DNA of 42,178 bases from Flavonifractor sp. An306 (GCF_002159455.1 NZ_NFIQ01000036.1:1-42178); one strand, 5' to 3'. Counted from the stretch's first letter, positions 27,486 through 35,512 are shown. Notes: generated by a model not told the origin, from the letters alone. Numbers and translations: made by a program.

Positions 27486-29131
27486 AACAGAAAGTGAAAT
27501 TTTCTCTGGGCAAAAAGCTCACGGCCATGATCGTGTTTCTGAGTGTGGCTTTGAGTCTGGTAGCCATTCTGGTGAGCTACCGTATTTTCAGTTCTACCAT
27601 GACCCGTTACTACAAAGAGCTGGGTACTAATCTGGTGCGTACGCTGGCAAGTCAGTTGGATGCGGACGAACTGGACTACTACTATGAGACGGGGGAAATG
27701 GACGAGAATTACTACAAGACTCAGCAGTTCATTCAGGACCTGGTGGCCAGCAATAACGTGGAATATCTCTACGTGGTGCGCCCCAACGGGGTGGGCGTCA
27801 CCTTCCTCTTTGATTCCGACATGGAAGTGGGGGAAGGCGGCGAGTATTATGACGGCGGCTACTGTGCGCTGGGTACCTACGTGGATCTGGTGGGCGGCTT
27901 TGCGGATAATCTGGACAAGCTGTTGGCCGGAGAAGAGGTGGAGCCTATCATACAGCCGGATGCCGGGTTTGGCTGGCTGATGACGGCGATGGTTCCGGTG
28001 CTCCATGAGGATGGAACCATGGCGGGCTATGTCATGGCAGACATCAGCATGTATGATGTGATGCACACCAGTCAGACCTTCCTCATCACGCTGGTGGTGC
28101 TGCTGGTTGCCCTGACTGTGGCCTTTATCGTGTTGTTTCTGACGATCCTGCGGCGGAAAGTGATCCAGCCAATTGATCAGCTCACTCAGGCTACGGGGGC
28201 CTTTATCCAGAACAATGAAGCTGAGCTGGCGGCGGGGACGGCCACTGTCAACGTGCCTGAGATCAGGACGGGGGACGAGGTAGAGGAGCTGGCGAACTCT
28301 TTCCGGAAAATGGAGGAGGACATGATCTCCTATATCCGCAGCTTCATGAAGATCACAGCGGAAAAGGAGCGCATCGGAGCGGAGCTGAACGTGGCGACCC
28401 AGATCCAGGCGGATATGCTGCCCCGGATTTTCCCCGCCTTCCCGGAGCGGCAGGAGTTTGACATTTATGCCACCATGAACCCTGCCAAGGAGGTGGGAGG
28501 AGACTTCTATGACTTCTTTCTGGTGGACGACGATCACCTGGCGGTGGTCATTGCCGACGTGTCCGGCAAGGGCGTTCCGGCGGCCCTCTTTATGGTGATT
28601 GCCAAGACCCTGATCAAGAACCACGCGCAAAACAAGGAGGCGCCGGGAGAGGTATTTACCAACACCAATGAGCAGCTCTGTGAGGGGAATGATGCCGGTC
28701 TCTTCGTGACAGCGTGGATGGGCATTCTGCAGATCAGTACGGGACACTTTGTATATGTAAACGCTGGCCACAATCCGCCTTTGCTCCGGCGGGCGGGGGG
28801 CAGCTTTGAATGGCTGAAATCCCGGCCCGGCTTTGTACTGGCTGGCATGGAGGGCGTGCGCTATCGGGAGAATGAGATGGAGCTGGCTCCCGGAGATGTG
28901 CTGTACCTGTATACCGACGGCGTTACCGAGGCCACCGATGCCCATCAGCAGCTCTTTGGAGAGGAACGGCTCCAGACGGCGCTGAATGAACAGCCGATGC
29001 TGCCGGTAGGCCAGATGCTGTCCAAGATCAAGGGCTGCATTGATAGCTTTGTTGGGGAAGCAGAGCAGTTTGACGACATTACCATGCTGGGTTTGGAATA
29101 TCTGAAAAGAGGAGATGGAACAGATGGCTGA
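27482..29131 (+). CDS. Membrane SpoIIE-type PP2C phosphatase with Cache-like sensor and HAMP
   Basis: A 549-residue protein. Membrane helices are at about 12-32 and 200-222, with a Cache-like sensor between them (YLYVVRPNGVGVTFLFDSDM, GWLMTAMVPVLHEDG), HAMP at 223-285 and a PP2C domain at 295-540. All expected metal ligands are present: GGDFYDFF (Asp341), IADVSGKGVPAALF (Asp359), LYTDGVTEA (Asp479) and DDITML (Asp531/532). It should dephosphorylate the STAS protein at 23357 in response to an external cue. The ATGA overlap with the pseudophosphatase suggests equal amounts of both, perhaps as a heterodimer. Confidence 0.93.
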   Translation: MKQKVKFSLGKKLTAMIVFLSVALSLVAILVSYRIFSSTMTRYYKELGTNLVRTLASQLDADELDYYYETGEMDENYYKTQQFIQDLVASNNVEYLYVVRPNGVGVTFLFDSDMEVGEGGEYYDGGYCALGTYVDLVGGFADNLDKLLAGEEVEPIIQPDAGFGWLMTAMVPVLHEDGTMAGYVMADISMYDVMHTSQTFLITLVVLLVALTVAFIVLFLTILRRKVIQPIDQLTQATGAFIQNNEAELAAGTATVNVPEIRTGDEVEELANSFRKMEEDMISYIRSFMKITAEKERIGAELNVATQIQADMLPRIFPAFPERQEFDIYATMNPAKEVGGDFYDFFLVDDDHLAVVIADVSGKGVPAALFMVIAKTLIKNHAQNKEAPGEVFTNTNEQLCEGNDAGLFVTAWMGILQISTGHFVYVNAGHNPPLLRRAGGSFEWLKSRPGFVLAGMEGVRYRENEMELAPGDVLYLYTDGVTEATDAHQQLFGEERLQTALNEQPMLPVGQMLSKIKGCIDSFVGEAEQFDDITMLGLEYLKRGDGTDG

Positions 29132-29540
29132 ACGGATTTTTCCGGCTACCCTGGAGCAGTTGGAACCGGTACAGGCCTTTGTGGCAGAGCAGCTGGAGCT
29201 CCACGAGTGTCCAGCCAAGGTAAAATTCCAGCTGGATGTGGCGGTTGAAGAGATTTTTGTCAATATTGCCCACTACGCCTATCCTGAGGAAAACGGAGAG
29301 GCCACTGTACGCTGCTGTGTGGGAGGGGAGCCGCTGCAGGTGACCATCCAATTTCTGGACAACGGAAAGCCCTTTAACCCGCTGAAAAAGCCAGATGCCG
29401 ACATTACCCTGTCGGCAGAAGAACGGGATATCGGCGGACTGGGAATTCTGATGGTGAAAAAGAGTATGGATGCAGTGGACTACACCTATGAGGACGGAAA
29501 GAATATCCTGACCATTAAGAAGAATATCCAGATAGGATAG
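29124..29540 (+). CDS. RsbW/SpoIIAB-like serine kinase (HATPase_c)
   Basis: A 138-residue stand-alone GHKL kinase domain. The N-box AVEEIFVNIAHYAY keeps Glu42/43 and the Mg-binding Asn47, the D-box is LDNGKPFNP (Asp79) and the glycine-rich box is GGLGILMV. I choose ATG 29124 over 29115 because GAGGAG abuts 29115 but lies about nine bases before 29124. It overlaps the PP2C gene by 8 bp. It should phosphorylate the STAS protein and, when free, bind an unknown target; no sigma factor gene is present in the window. Confidence 0.92.
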   Translation: MAERIFPATLEQLEPVQAFVAEQLELHECPAKVKFQLDVAVEEIFVNIAHYAYPEENGEATVRCCVGGEPLQVTIQFLDNGKPFNPLKKPDADITLSAEERDIGGLGILMVKKSMDAVDYTYEDGKNILTIKKNIQIG

Positions 29541-29555
29541 GAGTCGAGTAAGAAT

Positions 29556-30479
29556 ATGATCGCATTTCATCCCCCTGAAATAGAGGACAAACCATGGATT
29601 GACGCTTGCTTCCGCGCTGCCGGCAACAGAGGCTGTGAGTATAGCTTTGCCACGGTATTTCTGTGGAGCAGAACCTTTCAGCAAGAGGTGGCACAGATGG
29701 ATGGCTATGTCTTGGAACGTCTGTGTGGCCGGGTGGGCAACGGCTATCTGTTTCCCGCCGGCAGCGGCCCACTGAAGCCGGTGCTGGATGCCTTGGAGGC
29801 CGACGCGGCGGAGCGGGGGGATATCTGCCGCCTGCTATGTGTCACGCCGGAGCAGCTGGAGCAGCTGGAGCAGGTTCGCCCCGGGCGGTATACCTGTACG
29901 CCGGATCGGGATGGGTGGGATTATCTCTATGATATCCAGAAGCTGGCGGAACTGGGTGGCAAGAAACTCCACAGCAAGCGCAACCACATCCATCGATTTG
30001 AGGAGCGGTATCCCGACTGGAAGGTAGAGGAGATCACGATAGACAATCTGGCGGAGTGTGCCGAAATGGATCTGGAGTGGAATCGTCTCTACCGGCAGGA
30101 GCGGGAGAATGGTGAGGAGACAGCGCAGAGCCGGATGGATGAACGCCATGCCATGTCAAAGGCATTTGCCTATTATGAGCCGCTGGGACTGTCTGGTCTG
30201 TTACTGCGGGTGGAGGGGCGTGTAGTGGCCTTTACCATGGGCAGCCCCATCAGCGTCGATACCTTCGATGTCCACTTTGAAAAGGCCTACGGAGAAATTC
30301 AGGGGGCCTATACCATGATCAACCGGGAGTTTGCCCGCTGGGTACGGGACCGCTACCCGGAGGTGCGCTATTTGAACCGGGAAGATGACATGGGACTGGA
30401 AGGCCTGCGGAAGGCTAAGGAGTCCTATTATCCTGACTGTATGGTGGAGAAATGCTCCGTAGTTTGCCGGAGGGATTGA
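29556..30479 (+). CDS. DUF2156 / phosphatidylglycerol lysyltransferase C-terminal-like protein (GNAT fold)
   Basis: A 307-residue protein resembling the soluble C-terminal domain of MprF-type lysyl-phosphatidylglycerol synthases and the DUF2156 family. Typical pieces are KKLHSKRNHIHRFEERYPDW, FTMGSPISVDTFDVHFEKAY, and the C-terminal YLNREDDMGLEGLRKAKESY with YYPDCMVEK. It lacks membrane helices, so it is not a full MprF. Substrate unknown; aminoacyl transfer to a lipid or peptide is possible. ATG 29556 lies 15 bp after the RsbW-like gene, in the same run. Confidence 0.82.
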   Translation: MIAFHPPEIEDKPWIDACFRAAGNRGCEYSFATVFLWSRTFQQEVAQMDGYVLERLCGRVGNGYLFPAGSGPLKPVLDALEADAAERGDICRLLCVTPEQLEQLEQVRPGRYTCTPDRDGWDYLYDIQKLAELGGKKLHSKRNHIHRFEERYPDWKVEEITIDNLAECAEMDLEWNRLYRQERENGEETAQSRMDERHAMSKAFAYYEPLGLSGLLLRVEGRVVAFTMGSPISVDTFDVHFEKAYGEIQGAYTMINREFARWVRDRYPEVRYLNREDDMGLEGLRKAKESYYPDCMVEKCSVVCRRD

Positions 30480-30590
30480 CTTCTATTTGGGTAAGCTGGG
30501 GCAAGGTGTACAAATGCGGCTGAGCATAATATGGAATGATAAGAGGGAAAGAAAATGGCAGCATGAGAGGCTGCAAAAGGGGTGAGTCTT

Positions 30591-31442
30591 GTGCAAGGCT
30601 TGGTGTTGGTTCGGATACAGGAACCCTCAGGAGCCTTTTCTCAGTACATACCCAAAAGCTTTCATCACCTTCTGAAAAAGCCTGAGACAGTGTGTGTAGG
30701 AGCCATATATGATGGCAAGGCCTGTGCCGCAGCCTTGGCAGAGAGCCAGAGCGCTGGAAGTTATTACTTACGCTATCTTTTTGTGGACCCCGCCGCACGC
30801 TTGTGTGGGCTGGGTACCTACCTGCTGCGGGGGCTGCTGGGAGAGGTGAAGGCAGCCGGAGCTCATGAGATAAAGGCAGTGTACAGCCCCAGTATGCTGG
30901 GAGAGGGGAAACAGACCCTCAGCGTTTTGACCCGCGCCGGTTTTTCTTCACCCAAGCCCATCTCTACTGCCTTTTCTGTCCGTCTGGGAGACATTCCCAA
31001 TGTGAATTTGTCTCTGCCAGCGAATATGGCGGTTTATAGCGCGGTGGATGCCCCAGAGCCTGTGCAGCTGGCCTATCAGGCATTGGTGGAGGGGGACAAG
31101 CTGCCCTCCTACGCCAATGCGGAGTGGCTCAAGGAGCCTGTGCCTGAGCTGTGCAGCTTCAGCACGGTGACGGACTGCCTGTCCGGTGTGTTGCTGATCG
31201 ACCATCGGGAGGAGGGCTATCACATTGCGGGGCTGTATGTGCTGGAGCCCTTCCGGGGCGGGTGGTCGGCAGCGGCCCTGATTGCCCGGACGCTTACCGC
31301 GGCCAGGGCAATGCTGCCAGATGAGGCGGAGGTGTGGACCTCTGCCATCGACCGCGGCGGATTTTCCCTGTGCGACAAGCTGCTTCGGCAGGGGAAGGAT
31401 ACCCGGAAGGAAACCGAATTTTATGCAGTGTATCGGTTCTGA
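30591..31442 (+). CDS. GNAT-family N-acetyltransferase-like protein
   Basis: A 283-residue protein. The first ~140 residues form a GNAT fold: LRYLFVDPAARLCGLGTYLLRGLL corresponds to the acetyl-CoA binding strand-loop-helix, with CGLGTYL in place of the usual Q/RxxGxG/A. A second, weaker GNAT-like half follows (AGLYVLEPFRGGWSAAALI). I choose GTG 30591 because AAAGGGG lies eight bases before it; an in-frame GTG at 30582 is within the ribosome site. Substrate unknown. It is next to the DUF2156 gene and 14 bp before the DUF4157 gene. Confidence 0.78.
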   Translation: MQGLVLVRIQEPSGAFSQYIPKSFHHLLKKPETVCVGAIYDGKACAAALAESQSAGSYYLRYLFVDPAARLCGLGTYLLRGLLGEVKAAGAHEIKAVYSPSMLGEGKQTLSVLTRAGFSSPKPISTAFSVRLGDIPNVNLSLPANMAVYSAVDAPEPVQLAYQALVEGDKLPSYANAEWLKEPVPELCSFSTVTDCLSGVLLIDHREEGYHIAGLYVLEPFRGGWSAAALIARTLTAARAMLPDEAEVWTSAIDRGGFSLCDKLLRQGKDTRKETEFYAVYRF

Positions 31443-31456
31443 AGGAGGAATCACAG

Positions 31457-32926
31457 ATGCAGAGCTATTTGACAAAGCGGAGAAGTGCTCCAGCTAAAGA
31501 CAACCGGCCACAAACTCAGCCCATTACAACCAACGAGATGCTTCATATGTCCAATGCTGGCGCGCCTCAGCCCATGTCTCCTGCTCTGCGGGAGAAGTTT
31601 GAGCCCGGCTTCAGTGCCGATTTTTCCAATATCCGTATTAGCCGGGGTCATATTCCCGAGGAGCTTGGGGTCCAGGCGGTAGCCAAAGGTACCGATATCC
31701 TGTTGGATAGCAGCGCCGGTATGGACGTGCTGGGCCATGAGCTGGCCCATGTGGTGCAGCAGGCCCAGGGCCGGGTGGCCGGAGGCTACCCCGTGGTGGA
31801 GAATGTTGGTTTGGAACACGAGGCCGATGTGATGGGAGCCCGGGTCGCCTCCGGATTGACCGCCGAGGTGGGGAGCCAGAATGGGTTTGGCGGCGAGACC
31901 ATGTCCATTTCTCCCATGTCCTCCGCTTCCGCTCCCGCCCAGTGCAAGTCCAAGGAGGAGAAAGAGGCGGAGAAGGCCGCCAAAGAGTATGAGAAACAGA
32001 AGCCGGCCCGCGTCCGCCAGATGGCCAGGTCGCAGCGGGAAGAATTTCTCAAGGATAAGTATTATCGCGGAAATATCTATCAGTCCGTCATGCAGGAAGG
32101 CAACCACGCCAACATTTCGGAGGCGAATCTGAGAAGATTTGTGGAGCGGAATCTGGACAGGGTGGGCGGCGCCGATGAGGCGGAGGTCGGCCGGAACCGG
32201 CAGGAGATGTACTCTGCCTTTGAATCGAAAGACAGGCAGAAAATGGGCGGCTACGCAAAGAAAGAGTTTCAGCGTCAGCACGCGGCGTTTTCAGATCCGG
32301 CAACCGCGCAGATGCTGCAGGATTTGGAATCTGAGGATGACGAGACCTTTATGAAGGCTTATACCAAAATGGAGCCGTTGGAATTGGAGATCATGCCGCT
32401 GAGCGACTTGTTTAAGAATAATTGGGTTTCCCTGGAAGAAGCGGGAATTGATCCAGAGGAATTCCAACAGTATAAGTCCACCTCCGGTGCGGTGACTCAA
32501 TCGATCTATCATGCGCGGCGCCGGGCAAAGGGGCTTCGCACAGATGATCCATCTGGCGTCGACTATATGGCGCTGGGCACTCCAGAGGAGCGGCAAATGA
32601 AAGAGAAGGCGGAGCGCTCTCCCAATGCGGGGGGTGGCTGGGACACACCGGCGCCTTCCCCTACACCCACTATTTCTCCCAAAGCGGGCAATCGGTATGT
32701 GACCCAGGCTGATCTGCCTCAGAGCGGACCAGGCTGGTCGCATACAGGCTCTTGGAGACATGTGAACCCCGATTCGTATATGGGGATTGACCGAGTGGAC
32801 ATGATGGAGGATCAGGGCGGCAGCGATTATAGCTGGTTCCGGCGTACGCCTGCCCCTGCCCCTGCTCCTGCCCCTGAGCCTGAAAAGAAGAAAAAAGGCT
32901 TCTGGTCCCGGTTGTTTGGCCGATAA
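31457..32926 (+). CDS. DUF4157 HEXXH protein, candidate CIS-associated effector
   Basis: A 489-residue protein; ATG 31457 follows GAAGGAGG. The DUF4157 domain spans about 40-135: FEPGFSADFSNIRIS, then GHELAHVVQQAQGRV with the HEXXH zinc motif (His94, Glu95, His98), and a downstream LEHEADVMGARV likely to give the third ligand. The middle is charged and helical with no domain I recognise, and could hold the toxic activity. The tail is a proline-alanine run followed by EKKKKGFWSRLFGR. Published eCIS surveys repeatedly link DUF4157 proteins with these loci as toxins or processing peptidases. There is no signal peptide, which fits cytosolic loading. A strong terminator follows directly. Confidence 0.85.
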   Translation: MQSYLTKRRSAPAKDNRPQTQPITTNEMLHMSNAGAPQPMSPALREKFEPGFSADFSNIRISRGHIPEELGVQAVAKGTDILLDSSAGMDVLGHELAHVVQQAQGRVAGGYPVVENVGLEHEADVMGARVASGLTAEVGSQNGFGGETMSISPMSSASAPAQCKSKEEKEAEKAAKEYEKQKPARVRQMARSQREEFLKDKYYRGNIYQSVMQEGNHANISEANLRRFVERNLDRVGGADEAEVGRNRQEMYSAFESKDRQKMGGYAKKEFQRQHAAFSDPATAQMLQDLESEDDETFMKAYTKMEPLELEIMPLSDLFKNNWVSLEEAGIDPEEFQQYKSTSGAVTQSIYHARRRAKGLRTDDPSGVDYMALGTPEERQMKEKAERSPNAGGGWDTPAPSPTPTISPKAGNRYVTQADLPQSGPGWSHTGSWRHVNPDSYMGIDRVDMMEDQGGSDYSWFRRTPAPAPAPAPEPEKKKKGFWSRLFGR

Positions 32927-32929
32927 GCG

Positions 32930-32972
32930 GCTAAAAAGGTGCGACGCCCGTTGGGCGACGCACCTTTTTAGC
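32930..32972. terminator. Bidirectional intrinsic terminator
   Basis: A near-perfect inverted repeat with GCTAAAAAGGTGCG against CGCACCTTTTTAGC and a GTT loop, containing one A-A mismatch. It has an A-run on one side and a T-run on the other, so it can end transcription of the CIS/signalling run from the left and of the convergent response regulator from the right. Confidence 0.9.
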
Positions 32973-32976
32973 TTAT

Positions 32977-33708
32977 TTATTCCTGTTTCCAAGCTTTCAG
33001 ATAGGTCCAGTCGATGAAAGAATTGCGGATTTGGGTGGTGTGGGTGGAACCAATCGGTACCAGGGAGCCATCGGACATGCGGAAATCATTTCCCTCCATA
33101 CCCTGGATATAGTTCATATTTACCAGGTAGCTCCGATGGCAGCGGAGAAAATCCGGACTGTCAATGGCGGCCTCCAGGTCGTCCAGTCCCCGGCGGGTCA
33201 CAATCAGTTCCTGATTGGTGTGGATTCTGGATTGGTGGCCATAGACGTCAATGTACTGGATCACGGCCAGAGGAAAGGTCCGCTGCTCACCTTCCACAAG
33301 AACCGCCAGCTGGCGCAGAGGCTTTGGCATATGCTCCAGGCACCAGTCGATTGCCTGAGCCACGCCCTCGGCCTGGATGGGCTTGACCAGGTAATCGGAG
33401 GCCTGCACCTGAAAGCTGTCCATACCATGGTCCTGGCTGGTGGTGGCAAACAAGAGAAATACGCTGCTGTCCATGGCGCGAATTTTTTTAGCGGCATCCA
33501 CGCCGGACATGCCGGGCATGTAGATGTCCAGAAAAATGATCTGGAACAGTCCCGGCTGGGTAAAGGCCTCCAGCAATTCTTCTCCACTGGAGAACAGATG
33601 GATTTGAGGGGATAAGGCGCATTTTTTGCAGTAGGCTTGAATAAGTTTGGCCAAATGAATCCGTTCCTCAATCAGGTCGTCACAGATGGCAATAGAGAGC
33701 TCTGGCAT
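32977..33708 (-). CDS. LytTR-family response regulator (AgrA/VirR type)
   Basis: A 243-residue protein. Receiver domain 1-120 has acidic Asp10/Asp11, phospho-acceptor Asp61 (FLDIYMPGMSGVD) and Lys109 (DYLVKPI). Residues about 135-240 are a LytTR DNA-binding domain (VIQYIDVYGHQSRIHT, FLRCHRSYLVNMNYIQGMEG). The start ATG at 33708 has AAAGGAACC upstream. No histidine kinase gene is nearby. It converges on the CIS run and is bounded on the other side by the tRNA terminator, so it belongs to the host chromosome and not the integrated element. Whether it controls the CIS is unknown. Confidence 0.93.
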   Translation of the reverse strand: MPELSIAICDDLIEERIHLAKLIQAYCKKCALSPQIHLFSSGEELLEAFTQPGLFQIIFLDIYMPGMSGVDAAKKIRAMDSSVFLLFATTSQDHGMDSFQVQASDYLVKPIQAEGVAQAIDWCLEHMPKPLRQLAVLVEGEQRTFPLAVIQYIDVYGHQSRIHTNQELIVTRRGLDDLEAAIDSPDFLRCHRSYLVNMNYIQGMEGNDFRMSDGSLVPIGSTHTTQIRNSFIDWTYLKAWKQE

Positions 33709-33799
33709 AACTTCTTGGTTCCTTTCTCTATTGGCCGTATCGCAGCAGGTAAAATTGGCGATGAGCGTCTAAAATTCTGTATTTCTTTGGCAGGTTCAT

Positions 33800-33833
33800 A
33801 AAGAAAGACACGACCTGCGTCGTGTCTTTCTTT
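33800..33833 (-). terminator. Terminator downstream of the tRNA-Gly 3' end
   Basis: A perfect 15-bp stem (AAAGAAAGACACGAC against GTCGTGTCTTTCTTT) with a 4-base loop. On the minus strand it lies two bases after the CCA of the tRNA fragment, as expected for the original terminator of a tRNA gene. Confidence 0.85.
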
Positions 33834-33834
33834 A

Positions 33835-33878
33835 TGGAGCAGGTAAAGGGAATCGAACCCTCATATTCAGCTTGGGAA
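33835..33878 (-). other. Attachment site: 3' half of a tRNA-Gly gene (integration scar)
   Basis: Read on the minus strand this gives the anticodon loop TTCCCAA, the 3' anticodon strand, a complete T-arm (GAGGG TTCGATT CCCTT), the acceptor strand TACCTGC, a T discriminator and an encoded CCA. It fits tRNA-Gly with a CCC anticodon. The matching 5' half (acceptor GCAGGTA, D-arm) is missing: the sequence to the right is unrelated. This is the left junction of an element integrated into tRNA-Gly, with the intact tRNA expected at the far end, beyond the window. The integrase gene ends 48 bp away. Confidence 0.82.
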
Positions 33879-33925
33879 ACAGTTCATTGCTTCACCGAAA
33901 CTGACTGTGCTCCAATAGGTAGACA

Positions 33926-35023
33926 CTATGCTTGTTTTGCGTTTCCACCACCTTTCCCACCAGAGCCGTCCAGAAGGGCCATTCCGGAGTGCAAAGTGGT
34001 GGAATCGCGGTGTTGATAGATATTGGCGGTGGTGGAGATGTCCTCATGGCCCAGCAGCCACCGCACGGTTTCCAGAGGTACGCCCGCCCGGGCGCAGTCC
34101 GTGGCAAAGGTATGCCGCAGGCAGTAGGGGGTAAGATCATCAGCGATCACCGAGCGGGTGATCTTGTTCCGGTAGACCTCCGCCCCCATGGCGATGTCCA
34201 TGGCCCGCTTGAACGTGGCCCACTGCCGGTACTGGCTGTTGGAGTTCAGCCGGCGGCCCTCCCGCCCGGTAAACACCGGTGCAAAGGGCTCGCCCCTGGC
34301 CGCCAGAAGCCTGGGCAATAGTGCGGCGTGAATGGGGATGTCCCGCACGCCGGCCTGCGTCTTGGGCCCCTTTATGCGGCCCGTCCCACTTTCCAGAGCG
34401 GCATGGATGTGGATCTCGTTGCGTGCGAAGTCTACATCCGCCCAGTTCAGAGCTGCCGCCTCGCCGGGCCTCATGCCGGTGTATAGCAGGGCCAAAATAT
34501 AGAGGCCTGCGGAGTGGGTCTCAGCCACGTTGAGCAAAACAGTCCGCTCCAGGTCGGTGAGGCTCCGGTGGGAGCCCTTTACCGTTGCCGGGAGCTGTAG
34601 ATCCTCTGATGGGTCGTAGGGGATCAGTCTGCTTTTCCTAGCCCGACTGAACATTTCCCGCAGTACCCGGCGGAGCTTTTCCACGTGGGACTGGGATTTT
34701 CCGGCCTGCCCGTTCATCAGCCGCTGCAGGTGGATGTCCTTCACGTCCCGCAGCTTCATGTGGCCGATCATGGGCTTTATGTACCCGCTATACTTCTCGT
34801 CATACATGCCAAGGGATTTTGGGGTTAGTCCGGCCGGGTCCTTGTAGGTGGCTTTCCATTGATGATACCATGCGTCCACAGACATGGACCCGCCAATGAC
34901 CTCCTCGCCCCGCTTTGCGGCCGCCAGCTTTTCGGCCAGCTTCATCATGGCCTCGCGCTCAGTCTTCCCCGTGGCTTCGTACTTCCTGCCGTTGTAGCGG
35001 GCAGTTTTCCGAATGTATTGCAT
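33926..35023 (-). CDS. Tyrosine-type site-specific integrase
   Basis: A 365-residue phage/ICE integrase. I choose ATG 35023 because GGAGGG lies six bases before it; the frame runs on to 35128 without a ribosome site. An arm-binding/SAM-like N-terminal region (1-150) is followed by the catalytic domain: Arg185 (TGMRPGEAAAL), Lys221, YCLRHTFAT with Arg303 and His304 (the first His of the HxxR motif is Tyr300, as in many Clostridia prophage integrases), LGHEDIS with His326, and the nucleophile Tyr336 (NIYQH). It reads toward the tRNA-Gly scar, consistent with integration there. Confidence 0.95.
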   Translation of the reverse strand: MQYIRKTARYNGRKYEATGKTEREAMMKLAEKLAAAKRGEEVIGGSMSVDAWYHQWKATYKDPAGLTPKSLGMYDEKYSGYIKPMIGHMKLRDVKDIHLQRLMNGQAGKSQSHVEKLRRVLREMFSRARKSRLIPYDPSEDLQLPATVKGSHRSLTDLERTVLLNVAETHSAGLYILALLYTGMRPGEAAALNWADVDFARNEIHIHAALESGTGRIKGPKTQAGVRDIPIHAALLPRLLAARGEPFAPVFTGREGRRLNSNSQYRQWATFKRAMDIAMGAEVYRNKITRSVIADDLTPYCLRHTFATDCARAGVPLETVRWLLGHEDISTTANIYQHRDSTTLHSGMALLDGSGGKGGGNAKQA

Positions 35024-35030
35024 TTTACCC

Positions 35031-35122
35031 TCCATTCCAGTATAATGGAGGGGCAGATGGCCCGTCAAAACCTCTGCCCCTTGCCTCGCCCGGTGCGCCA
35101 ACACCGAGCGGGGCATTTTTAT
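35031..35122. repeat. Structured direct repeat, copy A
   Basis: A 92-bp sequence shared with 35513-35607. It holds TATAAT (35041-35046) inside an inverted repeat, a hairpin AGGGGCAGA/TCTGCCCCT, and a 13-bp stem (GCCTCGCCCGGTG/CACCGAGCGGGGC) followed by ATTTTT that reads as a + strand intrinsic terminator. TTGCAT lies 17 bases before TATAAT on the + strand. On the minus strand TTGACG and TATACT with an 18-base gap could be the integrase promoter. Confidence 0.85.
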
Positions 35123-35124
35123 TA

Positions 35125-35472
35125 TCAAAACATCTGTTGCATTAGCGCTTTGTAAAATTTATCATCAGCCTCAATCAAAGACTTCCCGCCATCCTTAAAC
35201 TGAATGGCCAATGTAACAGTTCCCTTGTTTTTTGCGGAGAGGCCACCAGCCAAAAGCCCAACGGGACCCAGCAAAGCGCCACCAACAATACCACGGGCAA
35301 TACCAGAAGCAGCACTCTTCCTGGTTTCCTCCGTGATTACCTCGTAAGACTCCACAGTTCCTTTGTCAAGATACAATGGTTTTGTAATCTTTGTGTTGAT
35401 AAACGGGAGACCAAAGGATACTCCAACTCCCTTACCTTGATATTCACCAGCAATGACCATATTTTTAGCCAC
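35125..35472 (-). CDS. Small glycine-zipper protein paralogous to the next gene's N-terminus
   Basis: A 115-residue protein from GTG 35472, which lies nine bases after AAAGGAG; ATG 35481 would abut the ribosome site. The first ~45 residues (VAKNMVIAGEYQGKGVG, LPFINTKITKPLYLDKG, YEVITEETRK) match the start of the 464-residue protein upstream on the same strand. Residues about 58-80 form a Gly/Ala-rich zipper helix (GIARGIVGGALLGPVGLLAGG) that may insert in membranes. The family is not known to me and the function is unknown. Its stop is three bases from repeat copy A. Confidence 0.7.
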   Translation of the reverse strand: MAKNMVIAGEYQGKGVGVSFGLPFINTKITKPLYLDKGTVESYEVITEETRKSAASGIARGIVGGALLGPVGLLAGGLSAKNKGTVTLAIQFKDGGKSLIEADDKFYKALMQQMF

Positions 35473-35512
35473 TATACCCATCTCCTTTGTTCTGCTTCAT
35501 ATTTTTGTTTAT

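Noticed and set aside
30480-30590. A promoter splitting the GNAT/DUF4157 genes from the signalling run
   Set aside because: TTGACT and CATAAT-like boxes exist but with unsuitable spacing; I see no convincing pair and no terminator in this gap.
33835-33914. A complete tRNA gene, because TGGAGCA at one end mirrors TGCTCCA at the other
   Set aside because: The true acceptor strand is TACCTGC before TCCA; the needed GCAGGTA partner and a D-arm are absent, and only the 3' half fits tRNA-Gly.
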